This document shows positions 7,025 through 12,867 of a DNA stretch of 12,867 bases, piece after piece (within the stretch, counting starts at the first letter, position 1; each line of letters starts with the position of its first letter). The stretch is from NCBI GenBank assembly GCA_964486555.1, contig CAZANP010000049.1, positions 1 to 12,867 on the forward strand, written 5' to 3'. A program made the translations under genes and the position numbers. This DNA comes from 4484-232 sp964486555 (GTDB lineage: Bacteria; Thermotogota; Thermotogae; Thermotogales; Thermotogaceae). The notes beneath the pieces are model-generated. The model saw only the letters and a program-made list of their open reading frames with translations, was not told the origin of the DNA and did no database searches.

Positions 7025-8946
7025 CGCCTATCTCCCCTTTTCCAAATTGGATCTATACAGAAATCTAATCCCAATTCACGAAGGGTATCTGGTCTTGGCC
7101 AACCTGTTTCCTTATCCCATCCGACGAGTTCGTAGTAATCGTCGAGCATCTTGTTGAGTACCTCCTGACTGACCACCGGTTTTTCAGGTTGTTTATCCAA
7201 AAGGTCCTCCTGAACTTCATTCATGATCCTCCAGGGAAGGGTGTCATCTTTTCTTGTGTGTCCTTCCCTTATGTTGTAGCATCTTTCGAGAGTCACAGTT
7301 CTTCGACCGATTTTCATGATAGTTTCCGGTGAGAATTTGTAACCCGTTGCATATGTGTACATCTTGGCGAGGGCCTCTTCATCCACCCCAAAGGAAGCTG
7401 TGCTCGTGAAAGCACAGAGTCCCGCACTATCTGTTACGGCGTATATTTCCTCATGCCATTTCACTATTTCCGCCCTCTTCTCAATCAAATACGGTTTTGC
7501 ATACTCCTCACTTCCCGTTATTTTCTTGATTACTTTCCGCGATTCCTCCTTCAAACCAAACTCCGCCAAAACCTCCGTGTGTAGATGATCGGGGCCTCTC
7601 GGATTGAGAGCGAAAGCCAGTGCGTATCCGAATGCCCCTCTCGTTTCAACCCTGCTGTGTTCCAAGCCTCTGGATTCCACAGCCCATTTCCATGAATCCT
7701 TCCCAACGATTTCAGAAGCTCTCTTCAAACCCTCTGCTAAGATCTTTCCGAATCCCTCTTTTTTAGCTATTTGCTCTAAGAGCGTTGTTAAAGCTTCTGG
7801 ACTTCCCCAGGATAGATCTATTCCTCCTGTATCTTCCTTGGTTATGATCCCCCTTTCATAGCACTCCATGGCCCATTGGATAGCAACACCTGCAGAGATA
7901 GTATCCATACCCATATCGTTGGATATTTCGTTGGCTTTCAGAACGAGTTCTATATCTGAAACACCACATCCTGATCCAAATGATGAAAGGGTTTCGTACT
8001 CTGGACCACCACTGTATGTACCAGCGTATGGCCCTTCATCGACCGTGGTGAATCTGTGACAGGCGTATATGCATGCAGCGCACCCAACTTTCCTTTTGAG
8101 GTATCCAGCTTCCCTAAGGTACTTCCCTGTCAGGTAATATGCTCCTGGGAACTTCCCCCTCTTGAAATTGTAAGAAGGTAGAATAGACATATCCGAGAGC
8201 CAATCGGTCGTTGCTCCTGTTCCACAGAGATGCAAAGTGTAGGCATCGGTATCGTTATACAACTCCTCCCGTACTCTCTCCACGATCTTCTGAAAGTTCT
8301 CTGGGTCTACGACTGAAACTCTTCCACGATCGCCGACAACCGCAATCGCTTTCAAATTCTTTGAGCCCATAACGGACCCTATCCCACCCCTAGCAGCGGC
8401 GTTGTAGTACGAGAACATGATGGACGCAAACTTGACACCGTTCTCCCCTGCAGGACCTATACACGCAATTTCCACTTCTGGACTCGTCTCATTTTTAATG
8501 ATCCTGTTCGTGGCTTTAACACCCTTCCCCCAACAAGAAGAAGCATCCCTTATCTCCACGTTTTCAGGAGTTATATAGATATAAACAGGTTTATCTGCTT
8601 TCCCTTTAATCACGATATGATCGTATCCCGCCATTTTCAGAGCAAGCCCCCAGTGACCTCCCACGCTGGTTTTGAAGTATCTTCCCGTTGCGGGGCTCTT
8701 GGACGTTACTGTGGATCTTCCGGACATGGGGGCATGTGTACCTGTAAGAACTCCCGTGGAGAAGATCATGATGTTCTCAGGTTCCATGGCTTCGATAGTT
8801 TCATCCACTTCGTCCCAAAGGATCTTTGCAGCTGCGCCACGGCCTCCACCGTACTTGGTCAGATATTCTCCACTTAAACTCTCAACCTTTATGGATCCGC
8901 TGCTCAGATCGATTAAAATCACCCTGCCTTTGTAACTTCCATCCAT
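7021..8946 (-). CDS. Aldehyde:ferredoxin oxidoreductase (tungsten/molybdenum-bispterin enzyme)
   Basis: Oxidises aldehydes to carboxylates with ferredoxin as acceptor, or runs in reverse on acids. About 641 residues, slightly longer than the roughly 605-residue Pyrococcus AOR. In numbering from the first in-frame ATG (8947-8949): pterin-domain start GGGRGAAA (34-41); ARGGIGSVMGSKNLKAI (186-202); [4Fe-4S] ligands C290, C293, C297 (Cx2Cx3C) plus C512 in DSAGLCAF, the DxxGLC pterin-contact motif; RGPDHLH (451-457); and the C-terminal NIREGHTRKDDTLP (559-572). All hallmark residues appear present, so it should be active. The second of two adjacent ATGs is preferred because GAGGTGA is almost against the first. 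The ferredoxin gene ends 16 nt upstream and probably encodes its partner. Whether the metal is W or Mo, and the substrate, cannot be read from sequence. Confidence 0.95.
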   Translation of the reverse strand: MDGSYKGRVILIDLSSGSIKVESLSGEYLTKYGGGRGAAAKILWDEVDETIEAMEPENIMIFSTGVLTGTHAPMSGRSTVTSKSPATGRYFKTSVGGHWGLALKMAGYDHIVIKGKADKPVYIYITPENVEIRDASSCWGKGVKATNRIIKNETSPEVEIACIGPAGENGVKFASIMFSYYNAAARGGIGSVMGSKNLKAIAVVGDRGRVSVVDPENFQKIVERVREELYNDTDAYTLHLCGTGATTDWLSDMSILPSYNFKRGKFPGAYYLTGKYLREAGYLKRKVGCAACIYACHRFTTVDEGPYAGTYSGGPEYETLSSFGSGCGVSDIELVLKANEISNDMGMDTISAGVAIQWAMECYERGIITKEDTGGIDLSWGSPEALTTLLEQIAKKEGFGKILAEGLKRASEIVGKDSWKWAVESRGLEHSRVETRGAFGYALAFALNPRGPDHLHTEVLAEFGLKEESRKVIKKITGSEEYAKPYLIEKRAEIVKWHEEIYAVTDSAGLCAFTSTASFGVDEEALAKMYTYATGYKFSPETIMKIGRRTVTLERCYNIREGHTRKDDTLPWRIMNEVQEDLLDKQPEKPVVSQEVLNKMLDDYYELVGWDKETGWPRPDTLRELGLDFCIDPIWKRGDRR

Positions 8947-8962
8947 CATCTCACCTCACTCA

Positions 8963-9370
8963 TTAAGGGACCACTATTAGAGCCTCCGCGAATTTGCAGT
9001 GTTTCACGCATTCGGGGTCCCCACCGCACATATCACAGAAGAGTGGTTTACCCTCATCTTCATCCCATTTGACACCATCGTAGGGACAGCTTGAAACACA
9101 TACTTTACAACTCACGCACTTTTCATCATCAAGTAAGATGTATCCTTTCTCTGGGTGAACGGAGAGAGCTCCCACAGGGCATGATTCCACACAATACTTA
9201 TCCTCACACAATATACAAACTGTCGGATTGAACCTGGCAAACTCATCATCCCTGCTCACACTTATTCTGCTTTTACTGAGATCAAAGTATTTGAAATGCT
9301 TGAAAGAACAAACAAGCATGCAGGATAAACATCCCGTACAGTTTTCTGGGATAACCTTCAAGTGTTTCAT
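8963..9370 (-). CDS. Four-cluster [4Fe-4S] ferredoxin, probable electron-transfer subunit of AOR
   Basis: A 135-residue soluble protein with 16 cysteines in four groups: 11/14/17/21, 52/55/60/64, 85/88/91/95 and 112/115/121/125. This is the DmsB/FdhB/HycB-type pattern for four [4Fe-4S] clusters, with no signal peptide or membrane anchor. Lying directly upstream of AOR, it matches the ferredoxin-like small subunit seen beside some bacterial AOR genes. The open frame extends to 9433, but that longer start would lie well inside the flavin reductase gene. The ATG at 9368-9370 sits four nt after that gene's stop, has GAGGAGAGGG nine nt upstream and begins right before the first cluster motif, so it is chosen. 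It likely wires AOR to free ferredoxin or the flavoproteins of the operon. Confidence 0.92.
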   Translation of the reverse strand: MKHLKVIPENCTGCLSCMLVCSFKHFKYFDLSKSRISVSRDDEFARFNPTVCILCEDKYCVESCPVGALSVHPEKGYILLDDEKCVSCKVCVSSCPYDGVKWDEDEGKPLFCDMCGGDPECVKHCKFAEALIVVP

Positions 9371-9374
9371 CTCT

Positions 9375-9857
9375 TCACACCCTCTCCTCATTGAAGTAAT
9401 CCTCGTGTTTGTAAACCAAAGGAATTCCCTCATGTAAGACCTCTTCTCGTATGACCTTCCCCACCAACATCATGTGATCACCGAACTTTTTTCGAAAGAT
9501 TATTTCGCATTCAATGAAAGCCAACACCTGAGGAAGGTATGGTATGCCGTGCTCTGTTACCTTGTAATCTATATCCTTGAATTTATCGACATCTCTACCA
9601 CTCTGTCTACCAAAATGTCTCGCTATATCCTGCTGTCCCTCCATCAGGATATTCACAACGAAGTAATCTGCATTCTGTATCAACTCGTAAGTGTAATTAT
9701 TCTCCCAAACCGCTATGACAACCATGGGAGGCTCTTCCGAAACGCGGTTCACCCAAGCAGCTCCCATACCGTTCATCCGACCTTTTTTATCCTTAGTGGT
9801 TATCACATAAACACCTGTTGTTATGCACCATACAGCTCTTTCAAGATAGTGACCCAC
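9375..9857 (-). CDS. Flavin reductase-domain flavoprotein (HpaC/flavoredoxin-like)
   Basis: A 160-residue single-domain FMN protein. The start LERAVWCITTGVYVITTKDK followed by a GMGAAWV segment and EEPPMVVIAV is characteristic of the flavin reductase-like domain; NADYFVVNIL and AFIECEI are later conserved strands. In aerobes such proteins feed flavin to monooxygenases. In strict anaerobes related proteins act as flavoredoxins or in electron transfer, which fits this ferredoxin-rich setting better; there is no monooxygenase gene in the window. Start is GTG, with TAGGTGA four nt upstream, eight nt after the aminotransferase stop. The downstream ferredoxin begins four nt after the TGA. Domain call sure, partner inferred. 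Confidence 0.88.
   Translation of the reverse strand: MGHYLERAVWCITTGVYVITTKDKKGRMNGMGAAWVNRVSEEPPMVVIAVWENNYTYELIQNADYFVVNILMEGQQDIARHFGRQSGRDVDKFKDIDYKVTEHGIPYLPQVLAFIECEIIFRKKFGDHMMLVGKVIREEVLHEGIPLVYKHEDYFNEERV
9380..9389 (-). promoter_or_regulatory. Ribosome binding site deciding the ferredoxin start
   Basis: GAGGAGAGGG on the minus strand within the last codons of the flavin reductase gene, nine nt before the ATG at 9368-9370. It supports the 135-residue product rather than the 156-residue open frame. Confidence 0.65.
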
Positions 9858-9865
9858 CGTTTCAC

Positions 9866-11032
9866 CTACCCACAGAAATCTGTAGTTGTACTCAATCTTT
9901 CAAGGATCTTCCCGGGAGGAATGTCTAATCCTTTGCTTCTCAAAAATTCCTCGATCCCCACGAGAAGCGGTATGATGTTGGAGAGTTTAGTTCCTTCGTA
10001 ACCCATATGTCCTATCCTGAAAACGTGCTCTCTCATTTTTCCAAGGCTTCCTGCTATCTGTATTCCGTATCTTGCCTTAAGAAAGTCCACGAGTTCTTTT
10101 GGCTCAAACCTCCCTCTGGAGGAGACGGAGGTCACACCGTGAGAATGAAAACCTTCCTTTGCGAACAATTCAAGTCCAACGTTTTTCATAGCTTCTCTCA
10201 CCATGTTGGAGGCATTTTCATGCAACTTTATTCTTCTTTCAATCCCACCGGATCTTTCAATCATTTCAAGGCTTTTCCTCAAAGATCTGACGAGATTCGT
10301 GGGGATGGTTACAGGGAAGGGATGCCAGGTCTTCCAGTTGTTGTAATAATCCTTCCATACTTTCAAATTCGTGTACCATCCTCTTTCACCGTAATCATCC
10401 AATCTGCCGAGGAGCTCTTCATCCACAGACACGATGGATAAGCCTGGGAGAGTTTCCAACCCTTTTTGAGATGCTGTAACGGTCACCTGTATTCTCCAGT
10501 CTTTCATTTTGTATTCCTCTATACCAACACTGGATATACCATCGACTATAAGTAAAATCCCTCTCTCAGAGGTGAGCTCTGCTATGAATTTCACAGGATT
10601 CAAAACTCCAGTACTCGTTTCACAGTGAACCAATAAAACGACATCGTATCTTCGCTGTGATAGCTTCTTTTCAACTTTTTCAGGGTAGATTGGATCACCT
10701 TCATCGAATTCCATAACTTCCACGTTCCTCGAATAACTCTTTGCTATTTTGAACAGCCTTTCACCGAAAAAGCCATTTGTGAGGACAAGGCAATTATCAG
10801 ATTCCCTCAAAAACGTATTTATCGCAACTTCAAGACCTGTCGAACCGGAACCAGGTATCAGAAAGGTTTGCCCACCGGTGTTTCCAATCAATTCGTTGAT
10901 TCTGCTACAGGTTTCTATATAGAACTCTGCCCAATCGGTCCCGTAATGCGCTTCTGGCCCTTTTAAAAACTCAGAAAGAACCTCCTCATGAACCCCCACA
11001 GGCCCTGGTATCATGAGTTTGTATCTTCTCAT
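9866..11032 (-). CDS. Class V aminotransferase (alanine/serine-glyoxylate aminotransferase-like)
   Basis: PLP enzyme of fold type I, 388 residues, normal length. N-terminal PGPV (9-12) and GSGSTGLEVA (61-70), then HCETSTG (136-142), aspartate D164 in VDGISSVG for the PLP ring nitrogen, the Schiff-base lysine K190 in TASQKGLETLPGLS, and R339 in FRIGHMG for the substrate carboxylate. All expected catalytic residues are present. The family includes alanine-, serine- and ureidoglycine-glyoxylate aminotransferases and pyridoxamine-pyruvate aminotransferase, so the amino donor cannot be fixed. A segment near 230-245, WHPFPVTIPT, differs from the more usual HPYTPS-like form. ATG with AAGGAGG seven nt upstream; 12 nt after the kinase stop. 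It could produce the aldehyde or keto compound used by the AOR or kinase. Confidence 0.9.
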   Translation of the reverse strand: MRRYKLMIPGPVGVHEEVLSEFLKGPEAHYGTDWAEFYIETCSRINELIGNTGGQTFLIPGSGSTGLEVAINTFLRESDNCLVLTNGFFGERLFKIAKSYSRNVEVMEFDEGDPIYPEKVEKKLSQRRYDVVLLVHCETSTGVLNPVKFIAELTSERGILLIVDGISSVGIEEYKMKDWRIQVTVTASQKGLETLPGLSIVSVDEELLGRLDDYGERGWYTNLKVWKDYYNNWKTWHPFPVTIPTNLVRSLRKSLEMIERSGGIERRIKLHENASNMVREAMKNVGLELFAKEGFHSHGVTSVSSRGRFEPKELVDFLKARYGIQIAGSLGKMREHVFRIGHMGYEGTKLSNIIPLLVGIEEFLRSKGLDIPPGKILERLSTTTDFCG

Positions 11033-11044
11033 ACTTTATCCTCC

Positions 11045-12010
11045 TTATCTATCAGCAAAATCCAAAGAACTCTTCAAAATTCTCTCCACATCTTTCTTGG
11101 TGAAAGATGGAAAATCTCCATAGTTCATGAGCTTCACAACAGCCATAGCATTCCCTATTTGAGCGGCTTTGAAAGGATTCTTTAATCTCAAAAAACCATA
11201 TATGAAACCGGCTGCGAAGGCGTCACCTGATCCAAGTCTGTCCACGATGTTACCTTCATCAAGACGATAGGCTTCAATCTTTTCAACAGTACCTTCTGAG
11301 AAAACCAGAGCGCCTTCTGATCCGAGAGTGCAAACGATGGTTTCCGTACCGTAAATTCGATGAAATTCTTTCAAACCATCTGGAGTATCTTCCAACGAGA
11401 AAATCTCCTTTAGATCGTTTTTCGATATGAAAAGAATGCTCACGTTTCTCAGAACATGATTTTCTAGAAATTCCTTGAAGGTAGAAACATCCCATATTTT
11501 CTTTCTGAAATTGACGTCGAAGCATATAATAGTTTTCCCTTTGCAAACTTCTATAATCTTTAGAAAAATGCTTCGAGCGTTTTGACTCAATCCAGGTGTT
11601 ATACCTGTCAAATGAACAATTTTAGACTCTTCAAAATCGTTGAAATTTATATCCTTCACATCCAGAAAATTTATGCTGGAGTTCTTCCTGTCGTAGATAA
11701 CGTCAATACCTCTTCTCCCAGTGTACTTCACGAAATATATCCCCATTCTACCTTTATCGATCAACTTGATTGCCGAGCAATCCACACCGTACTTCTCTAT
11801 CTCCATCTTGGCTCTCAAACCCAGTTCATTCGCTGGGAAAGCCGTTATGAACTTTGTCTTCAACCCAAAGATACTGGCACCTATCAGAACGTTTGCCTCG
11901 GCTCCTCCAAATTCCATCATCAACTCTTTCGTGTTTAGAAAACTCCTACCTTGAGGTGGAGAGAGTCTCAACATCACTTCTCCAAAAGATACAAGGTCGT
12001 ATTTCTTCAA
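11045..12010 (-). CDS. kdgK: PfkB-family sugar kinase, 2-keto-3-deoxygluconate kinase-like
   Basis: ATP-dependent carbohydrate kinase, 321 residues from the chosen start; first gene of the operon. It begins KKYDLVSFGEVMLRLSPP, the typical N-terminus of KDG kinases, followed by EFGGAEANVLIGAS (sugar-binding PfkB signature 1) and VDRLGSGDAFAAGF with GSGD (catalytic aspartate) near the C-terminus, signature 2. The frame runs up to 12043, but the extra codons (a TTG at 12041-12043, an ATG at 12032-12034) fall inside the palindrome and lack a ribosome site. TTG at 12008-12010 has GAGGGGG eight nt upstream and matches the family N-terminus. KDG kinases phosphorylate KDG to KDPG for cleavage by an aldolase, but no aldolase gene lies in the window, so a related sugar acid or ketose is also possible. 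Confidence 0.87.
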   Translation of the reverse strand: MKKYDLVSFGEVMLRLSPPQGRSFLNTKELMMEFGGAEANVLIGASIFGLKTKFITAFPANELGLRAKMEIEKYGVDCSAIKLIDKGRMGIYFVKYTGRRGIDVIYDRKNSSINFLDVKDINFNDFEESKIVHLTGITPGLSQNARSIFLKIIEVCKGKTIICFDVNFRKKIWDVSTFKEFLENHVLRNVSILFISKNDLKEIFSLEDTPDGLKEFHRIYGTETIVCTLGSEGALVFSEGTVEKIEAYRLDEGNIVDRLGSGDAFAAGFIYGFLRLKNPFKAAQIGNAMAVVKLMNYGDFPSFTKKDVERILKSSLDFADR

Positions 12011-12018
12011 AGATATTG

Positions 12019-12025
12019 CCCCCTC
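12019..12025 (-). promoter_or_regulatory. Ribosome binding site deciding the KDG kinase start
   Basis: GAGGGGG on the minus strand, eight nt before the TTG at 12008-12010. It favours a TTG start over the upstream in-frame TTG and ATG, both of which lie in the operator-like palindrome. Confidence 0.6.
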
Positions 12026-12031
12026 ATTTTT

Positions 12032-12060
12032 CATATTATGCAAGGTTTTTGCATAATATG
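12032..12060. promoter_or_regulatory. Perfect 12-bp palindrome, candidate IclR-type operator of the operon
   Basis: CATATTATGCAA (12032-12043) and its exact complement TTGCATAATATG (12049-12060) flank a 5-nt spacer GGTTT. It sits between a likely promoter and the ribosome site of the first operon gene, where a bound repressor would block transcription. IclR regulators bind palindromes of this general size as dimers or dimer pairs, and an IclR gene ends this operon. The arms are A/T-rich and no U run follows, so an operator is favoured over a terminator. No second copy was found elsewhere in the window by eye. Confidence 0.65.
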
Positions 12061-12074
12061 GTAATTCATTTTGA

Positions 12075-12104
12075 ATGATACATTTTCCTCTGAATCACTT
12101 CCAA
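12075..12104 (-). promoter_or_regulatory. Candidate promoter of the twelve-gene operon
   Basis: On the minus strand, TTGGAA (12099-12104, four of six matches to TTGACA) and TATCAT (12075-12080, five of six matches to TATAAT) are spaced by 18 nt. Transcription would begin near 12068, placing the palindrome at about +8 to +37. The -35 box is only fair. An alternative -10, TATTAT at 12053-12058 within the palindrome, has no acceptable -35. Confidence 0.45.
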
Positions 12105-12207
12105 ACCACTTTAACCCCAGTTATCAGCAATTGTGGCAGTTTATTTGAAAATATTCTCATTCAGACAACGGATTCATCAGAATTCGCAGTAAAATTTATT
12201 ATAAATT

Positions 12208-12216
12208 TGTTATAAT
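12208..12216 (+). promoter_or_regulatory. Extended -10 promoter of the lipoprotein gene
   Basis: TGTTATAAT is a perfect TGnTATAAT extended -10 element in an A/T-rich stretch. No good -35 box is seen at the normal distance, which extended -10 promoters can do without. The start would be near 12223, giving a leader of about 33 nt before the ATG at 12256. The region 12061-12207 between this and the operon's promoter holds no other feature I can support. Confidence 0.6.
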
Positions 12217-12255
12217 TAAAGTTAAGAGTACCAAATCTTGTTGGGGGGAATAATC

Positions 12256-12867
12256 ATGAAGGGTAAGTATTTCATTCTCATTCTCTCACTCTCATTATTT
12301 TTAATGTTGACCTCTTGTGCTCCTCCCAGTGCTCCAAATCGTTTGATATGGTCGAAAGTCTTCGGAGGCAGTGAAGACGATGTGTTTTTCAGTGCTCTAC
12401 CTGTTGAGGATGGCTTTTTACTAGTTGGTGTTACCAACTCTTCAGATGGAGATCTATCGGGTTTCACTCCTAAGCAGAAGGATGCCTGGATCTTGAAAAT
12501 AAATGAACAAGGTGACATAGAGAAACAATTGGTAGCTGGGGGAAATAATGATGAAAGGGTAATAGAAGGTATAATGGAAACGGACGATGCGTACGTCATC
12601 TACGGATTAACATATTCTGATGATATAGAAGATTATGAAGGAAATGGAGATGGGCTCGCGATAAGATTCAGTAAAGATTTGGAATTGATGGATATAACAG
12701 CGTTAGGAGATCCAGACACATACGATATATTGGTTCACGCCTCATTACTTCAGAACAATTATAATGGTTACATAGGCGCTTTGATAAACAGCCTTATGGA
12801 AAACGCTTGGTACACGTTGTTCTTCGTTATAGAACCTGAGAGTGGGAAAATCGCTACAGGAACGTAT
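12256..12867 (+). CDS. Lipoprotein with beta-propeller-like repeats (partial, runs off the window)
   Basis: The plus-strand frame is open from the ATG at 12256 to the window edge: 204 residues without a stop, so the C-terminus is missing. A lipoprotein signal is clear: MKGK, a hydrophobic run and a lipobox LTSC with the lipidated C21. The mature part starts with a repeat of the type WSKVFGGSEDDVFFS ... GFLLVGVTNSSDGD ... DAWILKINEQGDI (about 32-88), then a diverged second copy (about 90-146), with the GGS/GGN-E/D and LVG/IYG strand pattern of secreted repeats predicted to fold as propeller blades. Ribosome site GGGGGGA six nt upstream. Probably anchored on the cell envelope; function unknown. 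Transcribed divergently from the operon, so it may or may not share its control. Confidence 0.85.
   Translation, partial: MKGKYFILILSLSLFLMLTSCAPPSAPNRLIWSKVFGGSEDDVFFSALPVEDGFLLVGVTNSSDGDLSGFTPKQKDAWILKINEQGDIEKQLVAGGNNDERVIEGIMETDDAYVIYGLTYSDDIEDYEGNGDGLAIRFSKDLELMDITALGDPDTYDILVHASLLQNNYNGYIGALINSLMENAWYTLFFVIEPESGKIATGTY

Noticed and set aside
9375..9857. Flavin reductase as partner of a two-component monooxygenase
   Set aside because: No monooxygenase gene in the window, and the anaerobic ferredoxin-based context favours an electron-transfer role.
9474..10001. 175-codon plus-strand open frame across the flavin reductase and aminotransferase junction
   Set aside because: Antisense to two genes with clear family motifs; low-complexity translation typical of a shadow frame.
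12053..12058. TATTAT as an alternative -10 for the operon
   Set aside because: Inside the palindrome, with no -35-like hexamer at 16-18 nt; TATCAT at 12075-12080 is better placed.
12193..12216. Short A/T inverted repeats around the lipoprotein promoter (for example ATTATA and TATAAT with a 7-nt spacer)
   Set aside because: Six-base A/T-only arms arise easily by chance in such a region and one arm is the -10 box itself.
12222..12599. 125-codon minus-strand frame over the lipoprotein start
   Set aside because: It overlaps the promoter, ribosome site and lipobox signal of the lipoprotein gene, which explain the region better.
1..12867. CRISPR arrays, tRNA or rRNA genes, insertion sequences, attachment sites
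   Set aside because: No spaced direct repeats, no cloverleaf or T-loop sequence, no transposase or integrase frame were found; nearly all bases are accounted for by the genes listed.

Overview
The window looks like a chromosomal stretch from a thermophilic anaerobe of the Thermotogota (Thermotoga, Pseudothermotoga or a close relative). The grounds are inferential. The IclR-type regulator and the 2-keto-3-deoxygluconate (KDG) kinase-like protein closely resemble, from memory, their Thermotoga maritima counterparts. The proteins are rich in K, E, I and R, the metabolism is built on ferredoxin, [4Fe-4S] clusters and radical SAM chemistry, and junctions are very short with strong GGAGG-type ribosome sites. 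No database search was possible.

Almost the whole window (about 80 to 12060) is one run of twelve genes on the minus strand, read from right to left. In transcription order they are: KDG kinase-like PfkB sugar kinase; class V aminotransferase; flavin reductase-domain flavoprotein; four-cluster [4Fe-4S] ferredoxin; tungsten/molybdenum aldehyde:ferredoxin oxidoreductase (AOR); DUF917 protein; iron-sulfur flavoprotein; sugar-type (CUT2, ribose-like) ABC importer as binding protein, double ATPase and permease; AmrS-like radical SAM enzyme; and the IclR regulator. Junctions range from a 20-nt overlap to about 25 nt, with several ATGA/GTGA/TTGA-type 4-nt overlaps. The exception is the 73-nt gap between the binding protein and ATPase genes, which holds a perfect 13-bp hairpin. 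This is most simply one operon.

Upstream of the first gene is a perfect 12-bp inverted repeat with a 5-nt spacer (12032-12060), just downstream of a plausible promoter. It is the obvious candidate operator for the IclR protein at the far end of the operon. Past it, a plus-strand gene with a textbook extended -10 promoter encodes a lipoprotein with beta-propeller-like repeats, cut by the window edge. At the left edge a few plus-strand codons may be the end of a convergent gene, with a GC-rich hairpin between the two stops.

My reading is that the cluster encodes uptake of a small carbohydrate-like compound by the ABC importer. The compound or a derivative is then processed by transamination, kinase action and ferredoxin-dependent aldehyde oxidation (or acid reduction), with electrons passing through the four-cluster ferredoxin and two flavoproteins. 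DUF917 and the radical SAM enzyme have unknown roles. I do not recognise this combination as a described pathway; the substrate cannot be deduced from sequence alone. No RNA genes, CRISPR arrays, insertion sequences or obvious horizontal-transfer scars were seen.
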